Positions 16,401 through 23,229 of a stretch of 64,000 bases of DNA are shown here, piece after piece. This stretch comes from Olsenella uli DSM 7084 (GTDB lineage Bacteria; Actinomycetota; Coriobacteriia; Coriobacteriales; Atopobiaceae): positions 357,186-421,185 of the forward strand of contig NC_014363.1 of assembly GCF_000143845.1 (NCBI RefSeq), given 5' to 3'. The position numbers were made by a program, and so were the translations under genes. The notes beneath the pieces are model-generated. The model saw only the letters and a list, made by a program, of their open reading frames with translations, was not told the origin of the DNA and made no database searches. The first letter of the stretch is position 1. Each line of letters starts with the position of its first letter.

Positions 16401-16479
16401 CGTCCGTCGGCCCACCCGAGTCCGTCCGAAACGATGCCCGCCCATCGGTCCGTCGGCCCGCCCGAGTCCGTCCGAAACG
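16401..16479 (+). repeat. Two 33-bp direct repeats, 46-bp period
   Basis: The segments 16401-16433 and 16447-16479 differ at one position. Both begin GTCCGTCGGCCC and end GTCCGTCCGAAACGA. Confidence 0.75.
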
Positions 16480-16644
16480 AAGAGAAGCTCGCTTGCGTTC
16501 GGCGCGCGCTCGAGATGTATGTGTCCCGCCAGGCCCCGGCGCACCCAGGCCGCCCCCGGAGCGCCCGCTGGCCCTTGGTGACTCCGGGCGTCCCCCAGCA
16601 TGCCTGTCGCCCTCTTGCCGCCCCCTGACGTAGCCGCCTGCGCC

Positions 16645-17823
16645 CTAGTGGTGGAACAGCCTCATCCCCGTGAAGCACATGGCCATGCCGTACTTGTCGG
16701 CCGTTGCGATGACGTTGTCGTCGCGGATGGAGCCGCCGGGTTCTGCGATGTAGCTCACACCGCTCTTGTGGGCGCGCTCGACGTTGTCGCCAAACGGGAA
16801 GAACGCGTCAGAACCCAGGGTCACGCCCGCCTGCGTGGCAAGCCATGCGGCCTTCTCCTCGCGCGTCAGAACCTCGGGCCTCTCGGCGAACCACTTCTGC
16901 CATTCACCGTCGCGCAGCACGTCGTCATGCTCGTCGCCGATGTAGACGTCGATGGCGTTGTCACGGTTGGCTCGGCGGATGCCCTCGACGAAGCGCAGGC
17001 CCAGCACCTTGGGATGCTGCCGCAGATACCAGGTGTCGGCCTTGTCGCCGGCAAGGCGGGTGCAGTGCACGCGACTCTGCTGGCCAGCGCCCACGCCGAT
17101 GGCCTGGCCATCCTTGACGTAGCATACGGAGTTCGACTGCGTGTACTTGAGCGTTATGAGGCTCACGAGCATGTCGCGCTGGGCGGGTTCGGGAATCTCC
17201 CTGTTGGCAGTGACCACATTGGCAAGCAGTGCGCGGTCGATCTTGAAGAAGTTGTGCCCCTGCTCGAAGCTGATGCCGAAGACATCCTTCGTCTCGACGG
17301 GGGCGCACCGGTAGTCGGGGTCGATCTGGACCACGTTGTAGCGACCGCCCTTCTTGGCACGCAGGATCTCCAGGGCCTCATCGGTATAGCCGGGGGCGAT
17401 GATGCCGTCGGAGACCTCGTGCTTGAGATAGCGTGCCGTACGGGCGTCGCAGGGGTCCGAGAGGGCCGCCCAGTCACCGTAGGAGCTCATGCGGTCGGCA
17501 CCACGGGCGCGGATGTAGGCGCACGCGATGGGGGAGAGCTCGCCCTCGTCGTCCACGAAGCAGATCCGGCGGTCGACGTCGGAGAGGGGCAGGCCCACGG
17601 CGGCCCCGGCCGGCGAGACGTGCTTGAAGCTCGCTGCGGCGGGCAGTCCCGTTGCCCCCCTGAGCTCGCGCACCAGCTGCCAGGAGTTGAGGGCGTCCAG
17701 GAAGTTGATGTAGCCCGGCGTGCCCGAGAGCACGGTCACGGGCAGGTCGGAACCGTCCTTCATGTAGATGCGCGACGGCCTTTGGTTGGGGTTGCAGCCG
17801 TACTTGAGCTCGAGCTCGTTCAC
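16645..17823 (-). CDS. purH: AICAR formyltransferase, stand-alone PurH transformylase domain
   Basis: The 392-residue protein is the AICAR transformylase half of PurH only: SGTPGYINFLDALNSWQLV, the catalytic Lys67-His68 in SFKHVSPAGAAVG, TKDVFGISFEQGHN, TLKYTQSNSVCYVKDGQ and SDAFFPFGDNVERA are all present. The N-terminal IMP cyclohydrolase (MGS-like) domain of the usual bifunctional PurH is missing. It converts AICAR and 10-formyl-THF to FAICAR. The next step is supplied by the gene directly upstream (purO), nine bases away. Confidence 0.93.
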   Translation of the reverse strand: MNELELKYGCNPNQRPSRIYMKDGSDLPVTVLSGTPGYINFLDALNSWQLVRELRGATGLPAAASFKHVSPAGAAVGLPLSDVDRRICFVDDEGELSPIACAYIRARGADRMSSYGDWAALSDPCDARTARYLKHEVSDGIIAPGYTDEALEILRAKKGGRYNVVQIDPDYRCAPVETKDVFGISFEQGHNFFKIDRALLANVVTANREIPEPAQRDMLVSLITLKYTQSNSVCYVKDGQAIGVGAGQQSRVHCTRLAGDKADTWYLRQHPKVLGLRFVEGIRRANRDNAIDVYIGDEHDDVLRDGEWQKWFAERPEVLTREEKAAWLATQAGVTLGSDAFFPFGDNVERAHKSGVSYIAEPGGSIRDDNVIATADKYGMAMCFTGMRLFHH

Positions 17824-17832
17824 GGTGACCTC

Positions 17833-18501
17833 CTAGTCGCCCAGGTTCTTGTTGTAGAGCCTGACCTTGCCGCCCACGTTGGCGTAGAGGGAGACCTTGT
17901 TGTCGGCGTCGAGCGCGCCCCAGATCTTGTCTGCTGCGGGCAGTGCGACCTCGACGGGCTCGCCGGAAAAGCTCGGCAGCGGGTTGCCGTCTCCCTGGTA
18001 GGTGCTGATGAAGTAGCCCGTTCTCGCATCTGCTCCCTCGTAGGCGAAGAACTCCCGCACGCAGCGGTCGCTCGCTGCGGGGTCGTTGCCCCCCTGGCGC
18101 TTGAGGAGGGAGAGCTCGAAGCTGCCGTCGGCCTGGACGATGGCGCTGATGCGCGGCGTAAAGTTGGGCGAATCCGGCTCGTAGCTACGCTCCATGCAGC
18201 CGGCGTGCAAGCTGCCCCGCTCGACGATGGTGTCCGTCTGGTCGCCGTTGGTCACCACGAGGGCGTCGCCCATGGCGCGCACAGGGTGGTAGATGATGAG
18301 GCTTGGGTCCTCGAGCCGGGATGGGTCGTGGGCCTCGGTGCGGATGCCGTCCTCGGTGGCCACGAACACGCGGTTCCTGCTGTTGGAGCTGCGTCCCATG
18401 ATCCAGTAGTACACCGCAGGCCTGCCGCTGCGGTCGGTGCCCACCACGATGCCGCGGCCGGGATAGGGGTTGGTGCGGAGGAGCTCGAGCAGGTCCTGCA
18501 T
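17833..18501 (-). CDS. purO: IMP cyclohydrolase, PurO type
   Basis: The 222-residue protein resembles PurO-type IMP cyclohydrolases (YPGRGIVVGTDRSGRPAVYYW, RSSNSRNRVF, NGDQTDTIVERG, NFTPRISA), first known from archaea. It would close FAICAR to IMP. The ATG at 18501 follows AGAGGAAGG; an upstream Met at 18636 is in frame but lies in the promoter. Gene pairing with a PurH lacking its cyclohydrolase domain makes the assignment strong. Its first 17 codons and 179 bp upstream are duplicated at 22912-23143. Confidence 0.88.
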   Translation of the reverse strand: MQDLLELLRTNPYPGRGIVVGTDRSGRPAVYYWIMGRSSNSRNRVFVATEDGIRTEAHDPSRLEDPSLIIYHPVRAMGDALVVTNGDQTDTIVERGSLHAGCMERSYEPDSPNFTPRISAIVQADGSFELSLLKRQGGNDPAASDRCVREFFAYEGADARTGYFISTYQGDGNPLPSFSGEPVEVALPAADKIWGALDADNKVSLYANVGGKVRLYNKNLGD

Positions 18502-18680
18502 GGCCTTCCTCTCTCGTGCGGCGCACTCGCGCGGGGCCTGCCACAAAGGGGCGAGGCAGCCCGCGAGAGACGCGCATGCCCAGACGGTCGGCATATCGTT
18601 TGCTCGCGCCGCTCCCCCGTGGTAGCCCACGATCATCCGTCAGTAGCAGCGCGCCCTTGTCGGCCCCAGTGTAGCGTGCG
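18449..18680. repeat. 232-bp direct repeat, left copy
   Basis: This stretch covers the first 17-18 codons of purO and its upstream region. By eye it is identical over all 232 bases to 22912-23143 (offset 4463). The match begins at ATGCCGCGGCCGGG and ends at GTGTAGCGTGCG; the flanking bases differ on both sides. Confidence 0.95.
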
Positions 18681-18915
18681 CGTCTGTCCTGGTAGCCTGC
18701 CGCCGCCTGCGATACAGGAAGCACACACCCCGCCCTTCTTGCGATACGTGATGGGCGGGACCTTGGCAGGTGCTGGCGAAGATGGGGCGACAATCACGCG
18801 CAAAGGAATGGCGCAGCCCGTGCCGTCCCTCCACAGCCGAGCTCCCCCCATCTGTTAGGTGACGGCAAGATGGGATACTGGCTGGGTCTGTTGTCATCGA
18901 ATGCTTCGTCAGCTT
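18681..18915. other. Left border of inserted cassette, no gene seen
   Basis: These bases follow the left repeat copy and precede the stop of the HTH regulator. Both strands give only unconvincing frames. No terminator or promoter was identified. Confidence 0.4.
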
Positions 18916-19482
18916 TTATGGAATCCAAGGATATCCCTGGATGGTGACGAGGACCTTGCGACCATCCGCCTCGCTGCGATTGGCGCATCTTTTGCACCAT
19001 CGGTCGACGACTGCGGAGAGCTCGTCGCCCATGCTCCTTGCCTCTTCGGGAGTCATGCGCAGAACGGAGTCGAAACCGACCTCGCAGCGCATCCATTCCT
19101 CACCAATCTCCGCACAGGCGCTCAGGTAGCGTGAATATGCCTCTGCATACGAGCGGGCCGTCGCTTGTCGTAGGCCAACCTGCACATCGCGAGAGGTGTC
19201 GTCCTTGGCCCCGCCGTCAATCAGGGTTGCTGCGCTCGTCGCCTGCCACCAGCTCTGTCGCTTGTCGGCGTGCTTCTCGTCTAGCTTCTCCGCCAGGCCC
19301 ACTTCGGCAAGGCGTCGCAGGTGATAGCTCGCGCTCCCGGGGGCGAGGCCTATGGCCTCGCAGATTTCACCGACCGTCTGCTCTCCCTGGTTGCGCAAGA
19401 GGGCGAGGACTCTCATACGGTCGGGGTTAGAGAGTACTCTCAGCGAACTGAGGTCCGTGATTCGTTCTACGCCTTCTCTCAT
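18916..19482 (-). CDS. ArsR-like winged-helix repressor of the peptide cassette
   Basis: The 188-residue protein has an ArsR-type wHTH near the start (LRVLSNPDRMRVLALL, TVGEICEAIGLAPGSASYHLRRLAEVGL) followed by an alpha-helical region without obvious metal ligands. A GTG at 19506 would add eight residues; the ATG at 19482 has GGGGG before it. It is divergent from the methyltransferase-peptide-ThiF-MFS operon, and the shared 134-bp region holds a palindrome over the likely promoter, so it is probably the cassette's regulator. What it senses is unknown. Confidence 0.8.
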   Translation of the reverse strand: MREGVERITDLSSLRVLSNPDRMRVLALLRNQGEQTVGEICEAIGLAPGSASYHLRRLAEVGLAEKLDEKHADKRQSWWQATSAATLIDGGAKDDTSRDVQVGLRQATARSYAEAYSRYLSACAEIGEEWMRCEVGFDSVLRMTPEEARSMGDELSAVVDRWCKRCANRSEADGRKVLVTIQGYPWIP

Positions 19483-19544
19483 GCTGCCCCCACGTCTTCG
19501 TTTCACTGCATCCCGCGTCTGTTTAATTATGCAACCTAAGATTG

Positions 19545-19584
19545 TTGACTTTTTAACAACAAGTATTGTACAATAAATGTTAAA
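19545..19584 (+). promoter_or_regulatory. Promoter with palindromic operator for peptide operon
   Basis: TTGACT (19545-19550) and TACAAT (19569-19574), 18 bp apart, form a good sigma-70-type promoter. The perfect palindrome TATTGTACAATA (19564-19575) overlaps the -10 box, and a wider pair TTTAACA/TGTTAAA (19552-19558, 19578-19584) encloses it. This is where a repressor would act. Confidence 0.65.
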
Positions 19585-19616
19585 TAAAAATCTCGCATAA
19601 AAGAGGTGCGATACTA

Positions 19617-20411
19617 ATGGAAGTGGGCTGCGCTGATCCTTACGAACTTTTTTCTTCCGTATATGATTCCTTCAAAGCTGATGACAATTATTCAGAACTC
19701 TATTCAATCCTAAAGGGTATTCGAGCACAGTGCTCGTTTCCGTTAACATGCCCGTTGGCATGGGACGTTGGCACGGGAACTGGACTCTTCGCGGAGCTGC
19801 TCGCCAAAGATGGCTATGTGACAACGGCAACGGATATCTGCCCCACAATGATTGAACAGGCAAAAATGCGATGCTCTTCGGTAAGGTATTCCGTCGCTGA
19901 TGCTAGAGAGGAGCATCCGGCTGAGAGCTACTTTGATTTGGTGACGGCGATAGATGATGTCTTCAATTGCATTGATAGCCTTTCCGGATTACGGGCAATT
20001 TTCAAGAACATCCATCTTGCCTTGAAGGGCGGCGGTCTCTTTCAATTCGACCTGGTTTGCAAGAAGGCTTTTTTGGAGTACATGGGTTCCGTGCAGTTTC
20101 GCGGAAATGAGTCCGTGAAGTTTCTCTCTTATCCGTCCTCGCCAGCGAGGGACGAGGAACATCAATTCAGCATGGGGGTTTTCACGCTCAGAAGAAGCGC
20201 CAGTAAGAATTCATGGTATCCGACCTTGGTGGAGTTCAAAGAGTATTACTACGAACCTCAGACGGTATATAGAGAGCTTCAACATGTGGGGTTTGAGTTC
20301 GTTCGCGTTGATGCTCTTGGGGACGAGGGACTGATTGAGAACTACTCACCTTGTCTTGGTGAGTCAGCGAATAAGATTCTTTTTTTATGCCGGAAGGGGG
20401 GTGCGCTATGA
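19617..20411 (+). CDS. Class I SAM-dependent methyltransferase of peptide cassette
   Basis: The 264-residue protein has the SAM-binding motif I VGTGTG (residues 51-56), TATDICPTMIEQAK (motif II) and FDLVTAIDDVFNCI (motif IV region). Its base composition is clearly more AT-rich than most neighbours, suggesting transfer. It starts behind AGAGGTG and its stop overlaps the start of the 19-codon peptide gene (ATGA at 20408-20411). In this context it could methylate the peptide or its modification, or transfer another part of SAM as MccD is thought to do in microcin C synthesis; sequence alone does not decide. Confidence 0.85.
   Translation: MEVGCADPYELFSSVYDSFKADDNYSELYSILKGIRAQCSFPLTCPLAWDVGTGTGLFAELLAKDGYVTTATDICPTMIEQAKMRCSSVRYSVADAREEHPAESYFDLVTAIDDVFNCIDSLSGLRAIFKNIHLALKGGGLFQFDLVCKKAFLEYMGSVQFRGNESVKFLSYPSSPARDEEHQFSMGVFTLRRSASKNSWYPTLVEFKEYYYEPQTVYRELQHVGFEFVRVDALGDEGLIENYSPCLGESANKILFLCRKGGAL
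20392..20401 (+). promoter_or_regulatory. Very strong ribosome-binding site for the peptide gene
   Basis: GGAAGGGGGG lies six bases before the ATG at 20408, inside the last codons of the methyltransferase gene. This is among the best Shine-Dalgarno sequences in the cassette and is the main evidence that the short frame is translated, probably at high level. Confidence 0.7.
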
Positions 20412-20467
20412 CTATCGAGAAGGACGAGAAGAAGGTTCAGGCTTCCGAGATCATCAAGAACATCTAG
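20408..20467 (+). CDS. Candidate precursor peptide, 19 residues
   Basis: The frame encodes MTIEKDEKKVQASEIIKNI and stops with TAG. It overlaps the methyltransferase stop by four bases, has a strong ribosome-binding site, and is followed after five bases by a perfect GC hairpin and then by a ThiF/MccB-like adenylating enzyme. Position, size and the hairpin mirror mccA of microcin C operons, where a seven-residue peptide ending in Asn is adenylated. Here the last residue is Ile and Asn is next to last, so either the chemistry differs or the peptide is trimmed. No known family matches by eye. Confidence 0.65.
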   Translation: MTIEKDEKKVQASEIIKNI

Positions 20468-20472
20468 TGGGT

Positions 20473-20498
20473 TGCGAGGGGGGCTTGCCCCCCTCGCA
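20473..20498 (+). terminator. Perfect hairpin between peptide gene and ThiF gene (attenuator)
   Basis: TGCGAGGGGGG (20473-20483), loop CTTG, CCCCCCTCGCA (20488-20498) is a perfect 11-bp stem five bases after the peptide stop. No T-tract follows, so it could act as a partial terminator or RNA-stabilising element that keeps peptide mRNA in excess over enzyme mRNA. In microcin C operons a hairpin at the same place between mccA and mccB has that role. Confidence 0.75.
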
Positions 20499-20519
20499 TC
20501 GTTGATTGCTGAGGCTGCA

Positions 20520-21557
20520 ATGAAGCGATTGAGGTCGGGCGTTGATTACTTTGAATCGTGTGATAAAACGCGACTTGTGATATTTCCGACCTTCGGAAAG
20601 CATTCATATTCAATCCCATCACCGTACGGTGAGGCGCTGCGGGTTCTTGATTGCCTGTCGGATAGGAGGCGTGGAGACGGTGGAGATGACGCTGACTTGC
20701 AAGGTCTTTTGGGCAACGTTGAGCTGTCTGACTTTGTAAATTACCTAGATGATGAAGGGTTGCTGATTGACGAATCCTGCGAGATGGGATTGAGCGATGA
20801 GGCAAGGACGCGCTTTTGTCGGCAGATGGCTTATTTCGAGCAATCGAGTGCTTTTCCGGATAACGTTGAAACTCTTCAGTTAAACCTTGGGAAAAGGAGC
20901 GTAGCTGTCGTTGGCTGTGGCGGAGTCGGCGCACCTGTTGCCGAGTTACTCTCTGCCACGGGCGTTGGACGAATCTTGCTAATTGACGATGATGTAGTTG
21001 AGCTAGGCAACTTGGGGCGCCAGATTGCCTATTCAGAGCAAGATATTGGTGTACCCAAGGTTTCTGCTCTGGCAAAGAGGATAGGCCTTATCAATCCACA
21101 GACCTCTGTGACCGTTATGCAGGAGCGGATAGACGTCGAGAACTATGCGAGGCTTTTGTTAGAGAGTGACTTTGTTGTAGTAGGTGCAGATACCCCTATG
21201 CCAGAACTGCTCTATTGGCTTGATGACCTTGTGGACAAGAGGGGCATTGCCTACATTTGCATGAGCAATTGTCCACCCGTGTTTCGTGTCGGTCCAGTCT
21301 TTGCCCAGCCTGGCGGCATGCGTTACAAGGCGTACCACGAACGGCTGGAGACTAAGTGGCGGGATGCCGCACGGTACGAGTGCTACTCGAATACCGCACA
21401 GGCGAGCAAGGTCACAACGGTTTGGGTGTGCTATGCCGCGGCCGCCATTTCGGTCGGGAACATCGTGCAGTATCTGTTGACCGGCAATTGTGCTCTACTT
21501 GGCCAAGCGTATCTATTCGATATGGAATCGCTCTCGGGCTGGTGGGGAACGGGATGA
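20520..21557 (+). CDS. ThiF/E1-like adenylating enzyme, MccB-like
   Basis: The 345-residue protein has an N-terminal ~90-residue segment (possible peptide-clamp domain) and a ThiF/E1 domain: GCGGVG (132-137), ILLIDDD (152-158), NLGRQIAYSEQDIG (164-177), Lys180 and Asp224. Length and these motifs parallel E. coli MccB (about 350 residues), which joins AMP to the C-terminus of a short peptide. Unlike MccB it has no pair of CxxC zinc motifs in its C-terminal part. The ATG at 20520 is chosen because an upstream Met (20472) lies in the hairpin. Its stop overlaps the MFS start (ATGA). Codon use is less GC-rich than flanking genes. Confidence 0.85.
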   Translation: MKRLRSGVDYFESCDKTRLVIFPTFGKHSYSIPSPYGEALRVLDCLSDRRRGDGGDDADLQGLLGNVELSDFVNYLDDEGLLIDESCEMGLSDEARTRFCRQMAYFEQSSAFPDNVETLQLNLGKRSVAVVGCGGVGAPVAELLSATGVGRILLIDDDVVELGNLGRQIAYSEQDIGVPKVSALAKRIGLINPQTSVTVMQERIDVENYARLLLESDFVVVGADTPMPELLYWLDDLVDKRGIAYICMSNCPPVFRVGPVFAQPGGMRYKAYHERLETKWRDAARYECYSNTAQASKVTTVWVCYAAAAISVGNIVQYLLTGNCALLGQAYLFDMESLSGWWGTG

Positions 21558-22753
21558 TTCAGTCCTCGTTGAGAGGGAATGGCCCTCGCGGGGCGTTCCT
21601 CGTTTCCTACGGGATGGGAGTGGTTGCTGACCAGGTCTTCTATGTGGCGCTCTCCTGGTATGCCCTTGTGGCGACGGACTCGGACATCGCCACCGGGGCA
21701 ATCGTGTCCCTAGGTGCGCTCCCTCGAGCTCTGTTGCTCCTGCCGGGAGGGATGCTCGCTGATCGGCTTGGTCACCGAGTCTCCTCTGTCATCTCGGGGC
21801 TTGTCCGTGCGGCGGTTCTCGCCGTCGCCGCGGCCTTGTGCGGCGCCTCGGGCCCCTCCGTGGCGGCGCTTTCGGCCATGGCCGTCGCCTTTGGGGCAAT
21901 AGAGGCGCTCTACCTGCCGGGAACGCAAAGCATTGTCGCCGACGTGGCCGCCCCGGACGAGCTGGAGCGAACCCAGGGACTCTTCTCGGCCGTGCAGAAA
22001 GCCGGCACCGTTCTTGCGCCGGCCCTTGCTGGATGGGCAGTGCGTGTCCTCGAGCCACGAACGCTGCTGTGGTGCGTGTGCCTGATCGCCCTTGCGTCCA
22101 GCCTGACCCTCGCCGTCGGACCGCGCCGTGAGGAGGCCGTTGGCGGCCCTGTGCCGCAGGTTTCGACCCGAGCGGCTCTCGGTGGCATCCTGCGCGACCC
22201 GGTGATCGCGAGGTGCCTTGCCCTTATCTTGGTCGCCGAGTTCGCCGCTGCGGGCATCACGGGGACGGGCTATGCGCTCCTTTCGGCGCAGAAGGGGTGG
22301 GATGCCGCCCAGATGGGCTCCGTGCTCTCCTTGTACGGTGCCGGGGCGGCGGTGTCGGCGCTTGCCGTTGCGGCCGCGCGGCCGAGAAGGACGTCTGCCT
22401 GGATTGGCTCCTCAACCGCAGTGTGTGGCGTGGCCTTTGCCGTCTCGGGGGTGTCTGGCTTGCCTGCCGCCCGCTTCGCTGCGCTTGTGGCGGGGCTGGG
22501 CGGCGGCGTCTCCTCGACCCTGCTCTTGGCGACCTATCTGTCACGCATCAGAGACGGGCTGGTTGCGACCGCGCTCTCGGTCATGAGCCTGGCGGCCTTC
22601 GGAACTACATCGCTCTCATACGTGCTGTTTGGTGCAGTGTCGTCCAGCACGACGCCCTCGGTCGCGTTTGCCGTCTTTGGCTGCGCGCTCGCCGCAAGCG
22701 GCCTTGCATTCTGGAAGTCGACCGCGACCCTCGGTCGCGGCACCCACCGATAG
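21554..22753 (+). CDS. MFS exporter of the peptide cassette (MccC-like role)
   Basis: The 399-residue protein is a major facilitator with about 12 hydrophobic segments and the loop 2-3 motif GGMLADRLGHRVSS. It resembles drug or peptide-antibiotic efflux pumps of the MFS_3 type. It overlaps the ThiF-like gene by four bases, so both are translated together. In microcin C operons the MFS protein MccC exports the product and protects the producer; that is the inferred role. The gene is more GC-rich than the two genes before it. Its 3' end contains a perfect 8-bp hairpin (22732-22750). Confidence 0.88.
   Translation: MIQSSLRGNGPRGAFLVSYGMGVVADQVFYVALSWYALVATDSDIATGAIVSLGALPRALLLLPGGMLADRLGHRVSSVISGLVRAAVLAVAAALCGASGPSVAALSAMAVAFGAIEALYLPGTQSIVADVAAPDELERTQGLFSAVQKAGTVLAPALAGWAVRVLEPRTLLWCVCLIALASSLTLAVGPRREEAVGGPVPQVSTRAALGGILRDPVIARCLALILVAEFAAAGITGTGYALLSAQKGWDAAQMGSVLSLYGAGAAVSALAVAAARPRRTSAWIGSSTAVCGVAFAVSGVSGLPAARFAALVAGLGGGVSSTLLLATYLSRIRDGLVATALSVMSLAAFGTTSLSYVLFGAVSSSTTPSVAFAVFGCALAASGLAFWKSTATLGRGTHR
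22732..22750 (+). terminator. Hairpin at 3' end of MFS gene
   Basis: CCGCGACC, loop CTC, GGTCGCGG lies within the last codons of the exporter gene. It may stop or process the operon transcript. Confidence 0.4.
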
Positions 22754-22814
22754 GAGAGTGCAACTCCGTCGCCCATCCGCCGTGTGATGATGAGATGGGA
22801 TATTCACTTCATTT

Positions 22815-22912
22815 ATAGCCATATCGGGTATGCCCTTTTGGGCGACCAGCTCCATCTCGTCGCGCGTGAGGTGGTCGGCGCTGACATCAAGGAGGTCCGA
22901 GAGCTGGAGTAA
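22815..22912 (-). pseudogene. C-terminal fragment of an XRE-type regulator
   Basis: Read on the minus strand from 22912, the sequence encodes LLQLSDLLDVSADHLTRDE, which is typical of the end of a Cro/CI helix-turn-helix domain and the start of its linker. The 5' part is absent: the frame is cut exactly at the border of the right 232-bp repeat. Confidence 0.5.
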
Positions 22913-23143
22913 TGCCGCGGCCGGGATAGGGGTTGGTGCGGAGGAGCTCGAGCAGGTCCTGCATGGCCTTCCTCTCTCGTGCGGCGCACTCGCGCGGGGC
23001 CTGCCACAAAGGGGCGAGGCAGCCCGCGAGAGACGCGCATGCCCAGACGGTCGGCATATCGTTTGCTCGCGCCGCTCCCCCGTGGTAGCCCACGATCATC
23101 CGTCAGTAGCAGCGCGCCCTTGTCGGCCCCAGTGTAGCGTGCG
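22912..23143. repeat. 232-bp direct repeat, right copy
   Basis: Identical by eye to 18449-18680. It contains a second ATG and the first 17-18 codons of purO, which here run into the XRE fragment and stop soon after, so it cannot make PurO. Confidence 0.95.
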
Positions 23144-23188
23144 AGCCATGCCGGCGTCCTGCTCGCTGATGGAGACGAGCAGGTTCAT
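23101..23188 (-). pseudogene. Truncated start of an unknown gene at repeat border
   Basis: An ATG at 23188 with AGGAAG before it starts MNLLVSISEQDAGMA. After these 15 codons the frame enters the right 232-bp repeat and ends at a stop about 15 codons later. It lies 42 bases after the stop of the LytTR pseudogene, where the partner kinase of such a regulator often begins, so it may be what remains of one. Confidence 0.45.
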
Positions 23189-23229
23189 AAGAACTTCCTG
23201 CCCTCGGTGGGTGTCATCACGGTGGCCGC

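Larger units (their letters stand above)
15618..16644. other. 1-kb gene-free, repeat-rich spacer
   Basis: No frame on either strand looks like a protein. From 16063 rightwards it is occupied by repeats: two 18-bp direct repeats, at least three long imperfect palindromes (16166-16393) and two 33-bp direct repeats. The stretch 16140-16170 is AT-rich. Confidence 0.6.

Noticed and set aside
16401-16479. CRISPR array
   Set aside because: Only two repeat copies, a 13-bp spacer and no cas genes.
16600-18858. 752-codon frame on the plus strand opposite purH/purO
   Set aside because: It is the antisense shadow of two well-identified genes in GC-rich DNA.
22912-23099. Second purO gene
   Set aside because: Only the first 17-18 codons are duplicated and the frame ends soon after the repeat edge.
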